Program-made: the position numbers and the translations under genes | Part shown: positions 8,486-17,415 of the stretch, in pieces | Numbering within the stretch: the stretch's first letter is position 1 | How the letters are laid out: each line of letters begins with the position of its first letter | The notes under the pieces: model-generated | Database searches by the model: none | Seen by the model: only the letters and a program-made list of their open reading frames with translations | What the model was told of the DNA's origin: nothing | Source: Flavobacteriales bacterium | GTDB lineage: Bacteria; Bacteroidota; Bacteroidia; Flavobacteriales_F; PHOS-HE28 | DNA length: 64,000 bases | Reading direction: 5' to 3' | Assembly: GCA_016710015.1 (NCBI GenBank) | Contig: JADJLR010000008.1 | Span: forward strand, 186,001-250,000

Positions 8486-11400
8486 CGGGAAGTGCTTTGT
8501 TGTAGAGGGTGAAGGGTAAGCTGACGGAGGTGTTCTGAGACCCTGGGATCGGCGCGGTGTAGCCCAGCTTCACGTGGTACACAGCGCTCTCGGTGGTATT
8601 GAATTCTTGGGCAGGCTTGGGTTCGTTGTAGGTGATGTAGCGCAATGCCTCGTAGGGCATCGTTGACAACTGCGACAAGCAGACCTGTTCGCCCTGATCG
8701 AATTGTTCCAAGAGCGACTGCAGTGTTCGAGGTGTTGGGTTGCCGGGTGAGGATCTCCTCCACAAGGCGAGCGATGCCCTATCCTTGATATCTAGTAAAT
8801 CCCTGCTCGCCAACCAGCGCCCGCCATACTTCAATTGCAGGTTCTGCACCAATGGAATGTTCACTCCAGAAGGTACGCCATTGGATGGCACGCTCGCGAA
8901 CGGACCATTGGTCACGCCGCCAAGCCCGGTCACAATGAGTCCCAACCATGGGTTTGGTGCGCTGTTGGTTGTGCTGATAGACGCACCAGCAGGAGGTCCA
9001 CTACTCAGGTCTGCTGCGGTCAGTTGTGTTTCCACCGTGCCGCAATAAGAAATCAGGGGATAGTCTGGATAATTGTGAGACCAAGATCCCGGGAACAAGT
9101 ACTTGGAAGGAGGAGACACCGTTACGTGTTCACCGTTCGGGAAACTGTAGTACGTATCGTAACCGCAATTCAGAGTGAGATCATACATGCGCCCGTCCAG
9201 ATAGCGGTAGTAGTCGTCCATGCCGATGCCGGAGACAAGCCCATCCATGCCCAACAGCGGCAGAAGCTTCCGTACGCCGTTCTTCCAAACGCCATGCAGA
9301 TCGAACTCATCCAACCCTTCTTCAGTATGGCCGGTCACATCTGCATATGTTACGCCAAAGGTACATGGGGAAGGTGTTGTGCCCTTCAATTGTACGGCGG
9401 CCAACTTCTGTTGCAGCGTGTTGTACTTGCTCGTGCGGAAACTGAACTGGTACACCAAGTGCTCGTTGTCCGCGAGCGACTTCGCTTGCACCAAAGTGCC
9501 AGAAGCGCTCGTGACGTTCATGAAACTACTATCCAACGTATGCAGATGCGCAACGAGCGTTAGGTTGTTCTGTTGGGAGGCATTCACGGCAGCAGTGGTA
9601 GCGGAATCATCCGATGAGAATGTCTGTGCCGCGATCTCTTGGCCCGACAAGTTCCTCCGCCGGATGATCTGACAGATGTACACCTGCTCCGGCATCAGTG
9701 TTGGAATGGTCAGCGGTACGGTCTGCCCGGTCGTATAGGTAACAGGTGATTCCACAGTGGCCCCTCCGTTCACCGGGACGAAGCGGGCGCGATAGCTGCA
9801 TGGCGAGGGCTTCTTGTGGTAGATCACCGTAGCAGGGAATGCATCGGAAACGGTCATGCGCACCTTGATCGCGCCCTTGTTGTTCGATTCACCCTGTAGG
9901 TGGAACCGCTGCTTGTTCACGGGATAGGTGTAGTCAACCACGCTTTCCGGGATCGTGTCCGGCGCAATACCCGTGGTAAAGTACACGGTGGTATCCTCGT
10001 GCCATACCACGTTGTCCTTGGCGTAATCCCGCCAGCTCGCACCCACCTCTTCCTGCACCCGTACGGTTATTTTGATCCTGTGCTTCTTCCTCCCGTTGAG
10101 CGGTACGGTGCGGTCGAGGTAAATGCACGCAAGCGAATCGCCGCTGTACCTGGGCGTGAAACCGGTTAGGTTCGTGTATGAAGTTCCGTTCATCTCGGCC
10201 ACCTCGAAGGTCTTCAGGTAAGGCCGGAATGTGTAAGTGGTGATGTTGCCTTCGCCGTCATCGCTGCGCGGCACGGTGAACGTTGGACCAACTGTCGTGG
10301 ATATGCTCATGCCACGCGTGAACGTGGCGGTGGGGAGATCGTAAATGCTACTAGGGTTGCTGTTCGGTTTCACCTCTTGGATGAAGCGCATGCCCGCAAG
10401 CGGATCGTTGTTCACCAGCACGCATCGTTCACCCGCTTCCACACGTAACCGCGCACGCCCTTCGCAACCCAGCACCTTGAAGTACAAGCCCGCTTCGCCC
10501 CGGAAACCGAAGGGGTTCGGCAGGTTGCCACTGAGCACCATGGCCGCGCCCATCTCCACGATCGGAACCCGGATGGTGGTGAAGATCAAGGGCAGTTGAA
10601 TGCCTACTTCACCTTTTAGCCCAGCGTAGAATTGACCTTGGGCATACCAACCATTACTGCCCGGTGTGTAGTCGCCGTTCAAACTAGCGCATTGCATCGT
10701 TTGCTGCGTCAAGTTGAGGTCGAAGCCAATGGTCCCATCCAGTTTGGCGTAGAGTATGACCAGGTTCAACTCGGGGATATTCACGGCGATCTCCGCACCG
10801 AACGCGAAGCCCGCACCGGTACGCATGTCAGCGGCGCCTCTTCGTTCGCCGCTATCCACATCGGATGCATCCGCCGTTTCCTCCACGCGCCCATGATCGC
10901 CCGAATTGCTGGCACCAAGTATCTCAGTGATCAAGTCAGGCAACTCCGGCAGTTCTGTTGGGACGTCTTTGTTCCCGACCATGATATATGCGTGTGCGCT
11001 GATCTCCATTCCGAAGAGTCCGATGTACAACGCTGCTCGTTTGTCCTCTGTATCATGCGCATGCATTTTCGGTTCACCCATCTTGAAGAACCATCCGTCC
11101 GGACCAGTGTGGAAACTTGCTTCGCAGAGCAGGTTGTTGTTATGGGGATCCCCATGAACAATTCCCATATCGAGGAGTACAGTGACGTTGCCTGTCACCG
11201 TTTCGGCACCGGTACCGTCCTTCCGATACTCGATTCTCAAGCCTCCTTTGATCGGGGCATTGGCACGTTCGGCGAAGCCACGCAGACCCCACAGGTCACC
11301 TGTAAATTGCATACGGGTCAGTCCACCATGCGTTGAGATCTCCGCGATCACATTCGCATCCATGTTCACTGCGGATGGATCCGGACATGTGCCCAAGGTG

Positions 11401-14400
11401 AGACCTAAGTGTAACCCAAATAAGCTATTGAATTCCGCATGTGGGTTCATGCCATGGTAAACGCTTCCATCCCCGACCGAATTGGGTTCGGTACTGATGG
11501 CCACATTGTACCATGCCCCCCCCGCGAAGCCGTAGACACCGATAACACCGCCGAAAAGTGGAAAGCCCGGACTGGGAATGAACACACTCCCGTCCACGTA
11601 CCAATACCCATAGTTCTCAGCACTGCTGTTATAGACCTTGCTCGTATCGGTATGCACGCTACCGAACATGGCCCGGAACTCACCATGGAAACCCATGGGC
11701 ATGGTCACGCTCAAGCCGCCATCAATGCCGTCCCGACCCGGCTCATTGATGATGCTCAAATGACCATCCAGCGTCATGCCGGCGATCTGGGCATTCTCGA
11801 TGATCACTTCCTGCAGGCTCACAGGCGGCGTTGCGAAACTAAACCGCTTGATGTCCCCTTCGGGCAAAACCGCATTGAAGGTGATCCCCGCCTTCGCGGA
11901 GAAATCAGTGGTGCCACCGCCCAAGCTGAATACCGGCCTCACGAATAACTTGGGCTGTGTAGCGTCAGAGAAATCAAGTCCTATGCTATCCACACTTATG
12001 GGAAGACCCGCTATGCTGTGCTTCGGACTTGCAAAGCTGAATGCCGTGCATTCGCCACATGACATGCCATTGTCCGAATCGAGCACTAAGTTCTCGAACT
12101 GCATAAGGTCAAGCGAGATCTCCGGAAGGTTTGGTAGGCCCACGATGTGCTGATTGGCCGTGTTGATGGTGAGCTTGCCGCTCAAGTCCGCCCGCAAGTA
12201 CGTATCGTCCCCGATCTCCAATTCCACTTTTGAGTTCTCCTCCAGCCGAACTTCCGCGATCCACATGGGCACGGTGAGATCACGATCGGCTTCCACCTTC
12301 AGGTTGAACGTGAGCCCCGTTTGCGGCGTGGCACCCGTGTGGTCCGCAGGTTGGTCCGGTGGCGGCGGCTCGGTTTCCGGGATGTAAGCCACCACGGCAC
12401 TGTAGGCAAGTGCATCTTGTTCCCGGAAGATGGGTATGCCCAGTTTCCCCTTCAGCCCCGCACTGCCGAAGCGGTCCTGCAACACATCGAGCCAGATGCT
12501 GTCCAAGGAGAAGGCCCAGCCGCTCAGGTTGCCATGTCCAATATCAACGAGGTGTACTGCCGAAGCATTGAGCGTGATGCCCGTGTTGTCGATGAAGACA
12601 TTATCGACATACCATTGCAGCGGACCTCCGTCGTTGAGCGCCCGTGGCGCGGTCATGCTTACGCGCGGCATGTAGAACCCTTTCCAGGTCGGAAGCAATC
12701 CCGGTTCTGTAGCGCTCAATGCGGCATGATCATACCCGGTCGGAAAAGTGAGGCCGGTCGGGTTCTCCGCCGAGCTGAAGTCCCACCACATGCTGTCCAC
12801 GGTCAGCACCCAATCCGCAGCGCCTGTAGGCTCGAAGGGATCCATGCTCACCTTGGCGAGGAAGTCCCAACCAGTGCACATCTTGACGCTGAAGTGCGCG
12901 AAGACCTGCTTGTTGTTGTCCGGCGAAGGAATGATGGAGGTGCGCGGGAAACCGATGCCACCCGCCATCTGCAGGCACTTGAAGCCGTGGCAGTCCCAGT
13001 CCATGTATGTGAGGTTGGCCAGCGACGTGCTCGCGCCCCCGTTCAGGCGGTAGGTCATGCCACCTACAGCCACATCCAAAGTGTCCGCCATGTATGCGCG
13101 CATTTCACCAGCGAAACCGCTAGGACCAATGCACACATCGCCAAGGCCCAGAAAGATGGATGTGTTCAATTCCGGGAGGTCCACACCGCCCACTATGTCG
13201 AGGAAGGCACGCGTGGGCGCGAATTCCATGTTGACGATACCGAGCACCACTTGGCGGCCAGCGACCTCCCGATCGATGCCGATGGGTAGCCCGATCTCCG
13301 CACTGGCGACCAAGCCACTGACCAGCCGATGGGTATCTTCAAACGCAGCGCTCAATTCCGTTTTCTCCGCCGCGCTGAGCCCGGGGATGTAACCTATACT
13401 GCTTTGTACCTTGGCAATGGTGCCGGTGAGGTGGTCGCGCTTCGCTTTCGCGGTGCCTTCATAAACCTGTAGTAAAGCGTTGGCCCTGATGCCCTCGAAG
13501 TCCACCTGCATCTTCAGATGGTTGAGAAAGGGGATCTCGATGGTACCTGTTCCCGTGTACGGCGCGGATATGCTCACGGTCTTTACGACCAGTTTGAATC
13601 TTCCCAAATCAAGTACATCGTTCACATGCACCCCGCCGGTGCCCGGACTCACATCGGTCGGCAGGTCCGCATTGCAATTGGCCACGCAGGCCTCTTCCGC
13701 GGTCGGTTCTTCGGTGGGGGTTCCTGTTGGGGGCGTGGGCGTACCCGACCCCACAATGAAACTGAATACCGCGCTCTCATTATAGGTTCCTGCTGTTGCG
13801 TCATTCGGATCCCTAAGCCATTTCAATCGCCAGTAATAGGTGCCGTCCTCGGTGGCGGTCACTTGTGCATTCAATTCGGGGTATATGGTGTTCTCAAAAT
13901 CCACCGGATGCTCTATGGCGTAAACGATGTCATATACCGCGCTGCCGATCGCCCCATCCGTTTGGTAGAAGATGTCGGTAAACTCCGGAGAGCGGCTCAC
14001 TTCCAATTTCCAATGCTCATCCACCCACCCATCGAATGCATCGAGTCGGGTGCTGCCATGGATTCCGTCCAATTGCACGATATCGCCGGGTGGCGCGAGC
14101 CTGTCCGGCAGATCAGCTGTCTTCCATCTCAGTTCCACCGGACCACGCGGTACCGTTGCTCCATTGGCAGGGGCTTCTGGAACGGACGGGCCCATGCCTA
14201 TGTGGAAGGGCTCTTCGCCCGTATCGCCATGCACCCAAGTGCTGTTCGGAAGCCTGAGGTCGCCAGTCGTGTGCCATCGGTAGGACCCCCCGCGCTGGAA
14301 GGCCGCCCCAGCCGGCATGTTCACTTTGGCGAAGTAGATGGGCAGCAGAGATGCCCGGTGCTCAGCACCGTCCTGATCGCTCAAACCTTGGTCCACCACC

Positions 14401-15521
14401 GGTCCGTTGGGCCACAGGTCATAGTCTGCACGCTCCGGCAGGGATGGGGTTTCGTCCAAGGCATCCACCCATGTATGGAAGTTGAAGCGTGAATAGAGTG
14501 CTCCTTCGGGTTCGAACTTCGCGATGATGGGGATGAAATTGAACGGGATCCAGTCCCCGTCGTGCGGATAGATAGGGCGCAACGCACCGGTCGCCTCAAA
14601 ATCATCCGGCGCGTAGGTGAATTCGCAGACGGCGCTGTACCCATCGTGGTCCACAGGTATGGGGCTATCGGGGTATGGGGCTTGTGCGCGAACACGTACG
14701 GCATATTTTCCACCGGGTAGACCGTATTGGACAAGATCCTCCGGCTGTAGGTTCAAGGTTAAGGCGGTGGTCGTTGCGCTGTAGAGCCAAGGACCCGCAT
14801 TGTCGAATACAGCTTCGTTCGCGACGGTGAACTCCGGATCGAACTGCACGATGTTCACCACGTACTCGATCTCGCCAACATAGCCGAAAATGGGTCCGAA
14901 GGTCCACGAGATGGTGATCGGTCCGTTGGGTTGTGTATAGGTCTGCGAGCAGGTATTTTCGGTGATCACAGGTGGCTGTACCGCAGCCGTGACGAACGAA
15001 ACGCAGGAGCCGTTGTCGTTCGGGATCGGCTCCGAAAGCGGTGTACCATCGTCGCAGGAGATCAATTGGATGCAGAACTGCCAAGTACCCGCAGGCAACA
15101 TGCCAGCATCCTGGATTGAGCCGAACGAAACGTTCTCGCCGGTGATCTCGAACAAAGCGCTGTTGAAGGTGCCGTCCTGCGTGAACTGCGGAGCGAATTC
15201 GTTCAGGGTGTAGAAGTGGCTTCCTGAAAGCACCGATGAGCAGGGAATACCAGGGGCATCATCGATGGTGCGGATGCTGACGGGGTCTGCGCAATCCGCA
15301 CAGGTGAGCGTGGCGCTCACCCGCACATCGGTCGTGGTGGTGGCGGCATTGTTCACTTGCAATTGGGAATTGCCCAGCAGATCGGGCAGGTCCGCGTAGG
15401 TGGTTGGCACAGGGACCAACGCCCCGGGATGCACCGTGATCGTGTACTGCGCGGTGGCGGTGGTACCACTTAGAAAGGCCAGTGCCAGGAGCAGATGAAG
15501 TGGATGGTTGCGCATGGTCAT
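8448..15521 (-). CDS. Giant secreted protein (2357 aa), TANFOR-like N-terminus
   Basis: One of the largest genes in the window. A signal peptide (LLLALAFLSGTTATAQ) is followed by a region beginning YTITVHPGALVPVPTTY that resembles, from memory, proteins annotated as TANFOR-domain proteins in Bacteroidota: an N-terminal Ig/Fn3-like module, then PITISWTFGPIFGYVGEIEY and QYGLPGGKYAVRVRAQ. An Fn3-like module (DGTYYWRLKWLRDPND) and a TP-rich linker near residues 595-610 come next. The central ~1300 residues are low-complexity-free beta-type sequence with recurring phrases such as LTFNLKVEADRDL and GITFNAVLPEGD. The C-terminus (VYNNTVLGTMY) has no sorting domain. The start overlaps the upstream stop as ATGA. 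Likely exported, surface or periplasmic; function unknown. Confidence 0.8.
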   Translation of the reverse strand: MTMRNHPLHLLLALAFLSGTTATAQYTITVHPGALVPVPTTYADLPDLLGNSQLQVNNAATTTTDVRVSATLTCADCADPVSIRTIDDAPGIPCSSVLSGSHFYTLNEFAPQFTQDGTFNSALFEITGENVSFGSIQDAGMLPAGTWQFCIQLISCDDGTPLSEPIPNDNGSCVSFVTAAVQPPVITENTCSQTYTQPNGPITISWTFGPIFGYVGEIEYVVNIVQFDPEFTVANEAVFDNAGPWLYSATTTALTLNLQPEDLVQYGLPGGKYAVRVRAQAPYPDSPIPVDHDGYSAVCEFTYAPDDFEATGALRPIYPHDGDWIPFNFIPIIAKFEPEGALYSRFNFHTWVDALDETPSLPERADYDLWPNGPVVDQGLSDQDGAEHRASLLPIYFAKVNMPAGAAFQRGGSYRWHTTGDLRLPNSTWVHGDTGEEPFHIGMGPSVPEAPANGATVPRGPVELRWKTADLPDRLAPPGDIVQLDGIHGSTRLDAFDGWVDEHWKLEVSRSPEFTDIFYQTDGAIGSAVYDIVYAIEHPVDFENTIYPELNAQVTATEDGTYYWRLKWLRDPNDATAGTYNESAVFSFIVGSGTPTPPTGTPTEEPTAEEACVANCNADLPTDVSPGTGGVHVNDVLDLGRFKLVVKTVSISAPYTGTGTIEIPFLNHLKMQVDFEGIRANALLQVYEGTAKAKRDHLTGTIAKVQSSIGYIPGLSAAEKTELSAAFEDTHRLVSGLVASAEIGLPIGIDREVAGRQVVLGIVNMEFAPTRAFLDIVGGVDLPELNTSIFLGLGDVCIGPSGFAGEMRAYMADTLDVAVGGMTYRLNGGASTSLANLTYMDWDCHGFKCLQMAGGIGFPRTSIIPSPDNNKQVFAHFSVKMCTGWDFLAKVSMDPFEPTGAADWVLTVDSMWWDFSSAENPTGLTFPTGYDHAALSATEPGLLPTWKGFYMPRVSMTAPRALNDGGPLQWYVDNVFIDNTGITLNASAVHLVDIGHGNLSGWAFSLDSIWLDVLQDRFGSAGLKGKLGIPIFREQDALAYSAVVAYIPETEPPPPDQPADHTGATPQTGLTFNLKVEADRDLTVPMWIAEVRLEENSKVELEIGDDTYLRADLSGKLTINTANQHIVGLPNLPEISLDLMQFENLVLDSDNGMSCGECTAFSFASPKHSIAGLPISVDSIGLDFSDATQPKLFVRPVFSLGGGTTDFSAKAGITFNAVLPEGDIKRFSFATPPVSLQEVIIENAQIAGMTLDGHLSIINEPGRDGIDGGLSVTMPMGFHGEFRAMFGSVHTDTSKVYNSSAENYGYWYVDGSVFIPSPGFPLFGGVIGVYGFAGGAWYNVAISTEPNSVGDGSVYHGMNPHAEFNSLFGLHLGLTLGTCPDPSAVNMDANVIAEISTHGGLTRMQFTGDLWGLRGFAERANAPIKGGLRIEYRKDGTGAETVTGNVTVLLDMGIVHGDPHNNNLLCEASFHTGPDGWFFKMGEPKMHAHDTEDKRAALYIGLFGMEISAHAYIMVGNKDVPTELPELPDLITEILGASNSGDHGRVEETADASDVDSGERRGAADMRTGAGFAFGAEIAVNIPELNLVILYAKLDGTIGFDLNLTQQTMQCASLNGDYTPGSNGWYAQGQFYAGLKGEVGIQLPLIFTTIRVPIVEMGAAMVLSGNLPNPFGFRGEAGLYFKVLGCEGRARLRVEAGERCVLVNNDPLAGMRFIQEVKPNSNPSSIYDLPTATFTRGMSISTTVGPTFTVPRSDDGEGNITTYTFRPYLKTFEVAEMNGTSYTNLTGFTPRYSGDSLACIYLDRTVPLNGRKKHRIKITVRVQEEVGASWRDYAKDNVVWHEDTTVYFTTGIAPDTIPESVVDYTYPVNKQRFHLQGESNNKGAIKVRMTVSDAFPATVIYHKKPSPCSYRARFVPVNGGATVESPVTYTTGQTVPLTIPTLMPEQVYICQIIRRRNLSGQEIAAQTFSSDDSATTAAVNASQQNNLTLVAHLHTLDSSFMNVTSASGTLVQAKSLADNEHLVYQFSFRTSKYNTLQQKLAAVQLKGTTPSPCTFGVTYADVTGHTEEGLDEFDLHGVWKNGVRKLLPLLGMDGLVSGIGMDDYYRYLDGRMYDLTLNCGYDTYYSFPNGEHVTVSPPSKYLFPGSWSHNYPDYPLISYCGTVETQLTAADLSSGPPAGASISTTNSAPNPWLGLIVTGLGGVTNGPFASVPSNGVPSGVNIPLVQNLQLKYGGRWLASRDLLDIKDRASLALWRRSSPGNPTPRTLQSLLEQFDQGEQVCLSQLSTMPYEALRYITYNEPKPAQEFNTTESAVYHVKLGYTAPIPGSQNTSVSLPFTLYNKALPDVYNNTVLGTMY

Positions 15522-17266
15522 GGGGAACTCGGTTTTTCAGTTCGGGACTTAACAGGAGGCTTGAAGGTGAGGCTGTAGGTGATCTGACCGCGTACCTGGT
15601 AGAGCGATGGGTCCGATGCGCTCAGTTCCTGCCGGCTATTGTAGTTGAGCAACAAGCCCAGCGTATGCGCCTGACCGATCTTCCGGTCAACGCCCAAACT
15701 GGCCACGACGGACAGGGTGTTGCTGCCGCCTTCCGCGCTGTTCAAATAGCACGAGAGCCGCGGGCTCAATCCCAATCGATCGGCATCCAGACCTTTGCGT
15801 GCATTCATGGACGCACCGTACTTCGTCCGTCGGTTCCCTGCACCATCGAAGCGACTGCCCATACCGGTAACCCCAACGGTAAGGTGTCTCTGCTTGAGCT
15901 GCTGCCGATAGCCACAGGTCGCCGTCCACGAAGTGGTGCGTGACGCTTCCTGCGCTCCGTAACCGTCGTTGGAGAACGCCTGCCAGCTTACGCTCATGTC
16001 CATGGTGCGGGTGCTCCCTTTATCCGTGTTCCGGAAGCGGAAGCTATTATTCATGGAAATGCTCTGCGACACTTGTTTCACCTTCACCTCGTCCGTTTGC
16101 GCAGCCTGGAAAAGACTGGTCATGTCCGCCTGGAAATCCGAGTAGTTCAGCGTGCCGGTATAGACCTTGCCGCTGTTATAGGAAAGGTTCCCGGACATGA
16201 TCGTGCGCACCGTACGCGCGTTCTGGATGTGCTCCAGGTCGTTGTGTTGGCGTCCGAGTTCCGCTTGGAAGCGCAGTCGTTGCTTGATCATACCGAAGGC
16301 CACCGTGCCCCGGTAGTTCTCCACATCACGCAGGAAGTAGTAATTGCCGAGCGTTCTGAACAGCGGGTCAATGCGATCGTACTTCGCACCTAGTATCACC
16401 CCTTTCAGGTTGTAGCTGATGCCGCCTTTGAGAGCCGTGCCACGGCGCGTGCGGGAATCCATGTTGAAGAGGAACGAATCGTAGTTGTTGCTCACGTCCG
16501 AGCCGATCCGTTCTTCGGGCACGGGTCCAACGTTGTTCAGGCTCACCGAGGCTGCAGCATGGATCTGCAGTCTTTTCATGGGCGACACCGCAATGTCCAC
16601 GCCGACAACGGCGTTCTCTTCCGGTTGCTGTGTGCCGTAACGGCCGTTCGCAAGCGCGACCGGGTCAAAGCGGTCATTGGCCCGGAACACGATCAGGTCC
16701 ACATGGCTCGCTTCCGTTCCCGCACCGATCTTCGCGGCCATGGCCCAACGTTCAAAGGCGGGTTCCACCTGCGCGGAGTTCGTCGTATCCTGATAGATCT
16801 CCTTGCGTAGGCGACCGTACATGGCTGCGAAACGGAAATGGCCTGGCGTTAATTCCACACCGGCCCCGAAGAAGCGCTGCCCGCTCATAGTGAGTTCGGA
16901 AAAGTTCATGCTTCGGTAGCCGAGATGTGCTTTGAACCATTTGTAGCGCGGGCTTAGGCCGTACTGGTTGAAAGGTTGTCGGAAGTCCCGTTGCTTCTCA
17001 CTGAAGGTCATCGAGAACGGGATCTGCAGATCATAGATGCTGAGGTTCAACCGCGCGGAAAGTCCCCATGTCCACGGTGTCAGGCGCGGATCATTCAGGT
17101 CGGTACTGTAGAAACCGGTGTATGCCGAAAGGCCCCCTGAAACCGAGAAAGCATTCTTCTTGCCGATGCCTTCCAGGTCCTGTGCGTCCACGAACAACGA
17201 AGCGCACATGAGGCAACCTGTGATCGCGGGACCAATGAATTGGCGGTTGGCGAACTGGATCACCAT
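15518..17266 (-). CDS. Outer-membrane beta-barrel-like protein, first gene of the giant-protein operon
   Basis: About 582 residues from MVIQFANRQFIGPAITG; an upstream in-frame Met at 17353 would add 29 residues that do not look like a signal peptide. The signal region ends near CASLFVDAQ. The rest alternates polar and hydrophobic residues with many aromatic strand ends, e.g. FMTFSEKQ-like strands, RYKWFKAHLGYRSMNF, FRFAAMYGRLRKE, AFGMIKQRLRFQAELGRQ and the final GQITYSLTFKPP, as expected of an outer-membrane barrel. Its stop overlaps the start of the giant gene (ATGA), so it leads a three-gene operon. It could be a translocation pore or anchor for the giant protein; that is inference. A paired 21-bp motif sits 40-81 bases upstream. 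Confidence 0.75.
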   Translation of the reverse strand: MVIQFANRQFIGPAITGCLMCASLFVDAQDLEGIGKKNAFSVSGGLSAYTGFYSTDLNDPRLTPWTWGLSARLNLSIYDLQIPFSMTFSEKQRDFRQPFNQYGLSPRYKWFKAHLGYRSMNFSELTMSGQRFFGAGVELTPGHFRFAAMYGRLRKEIYQDTTNSAQVEPAFERWAMAAKIGAGTEASHVDLIVFRANDRFDPVALANGRYGTQQPEENAVVGVDIAVSPMKRLQIHAAASVSLNNVGPVPEERIGSDVSNNYDSFLFNMDSRTRRGTALKGGISYNLKGVILGAKYDRIDPLFRTLGNYYFLRDVENYRGTVAFGMIKQRLRFQAELGRQHNDLEHIQNARTVRTIMSGNLSYNSGKVYTGTLNYSDFQADMTSLFQAAQTDEVKVKQVSQSISMNNSFRFRNTDKGSTRTMDMSVSWQAFSNDGYGAQEASRTTSWTATCGYRQQLKQRHLTVGVTGMGSRFDGAGNRRTKYGASMNARKGLDADRLGLSPRLSCYLNSAEGGSNTLSVVASLGVDRKIGQAHTLGLLLNYNSRQELSASDPSLYQVRGQITYSLTFKPPVKSRTEKPSSP

Positions 17267-17305
17267 GCACTGTGGAATTTGATGTCCCTGTGCTCGCGTT
17301 CCTGT

Positions 17306-17347
17306 GGGATCGAGGAAAAGGTCATACCGATCGGGGTGTTCGCATTG
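17306..17347. promoter_or_regulatory. Paired 21-bp-phased motif upstream of the giant-protein operon
   Basis: Two related half-units start at 17306 (GGGATCGAGG) and 17327 (CCGATCGGGG), exactly 21 bases apart. A 14-mer, GGTCATACCGATCG (17320-17333), is identical to 19645-19658 upstream of the GEVED gene, in the same orientation. The pair ends about 40 bases before the chosen start of the barrel gene. This spacing matches LytTR-type tandem binding sites. Confidence 0.5.
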
Positions 17348-17370
17348 TACCATGGCTCTCCGGGGTTTGT

Positions 17371-17397
17371 GAAGGGCGGGATGCGGACCCGCCCTTC
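17371..17397 (-). terminator. Strong hairpin after the GEVED gene
   Basis: Arms GAAGGGCGGG (17371-17380) and CCCGCCCTTC (17388-17397) are perfectly complementary over 10 bp with a 7-base loop, starting 18 bases past the stop of the GEVED gene. There is no T-tract, so it may act as an RNA-stabilising or factor-dependent terminator rather than a classical intrinsic one. Confidence 0.6.
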
Positions 17398-17415
17398 AGC
17401 AAGATCCCATTGCAT

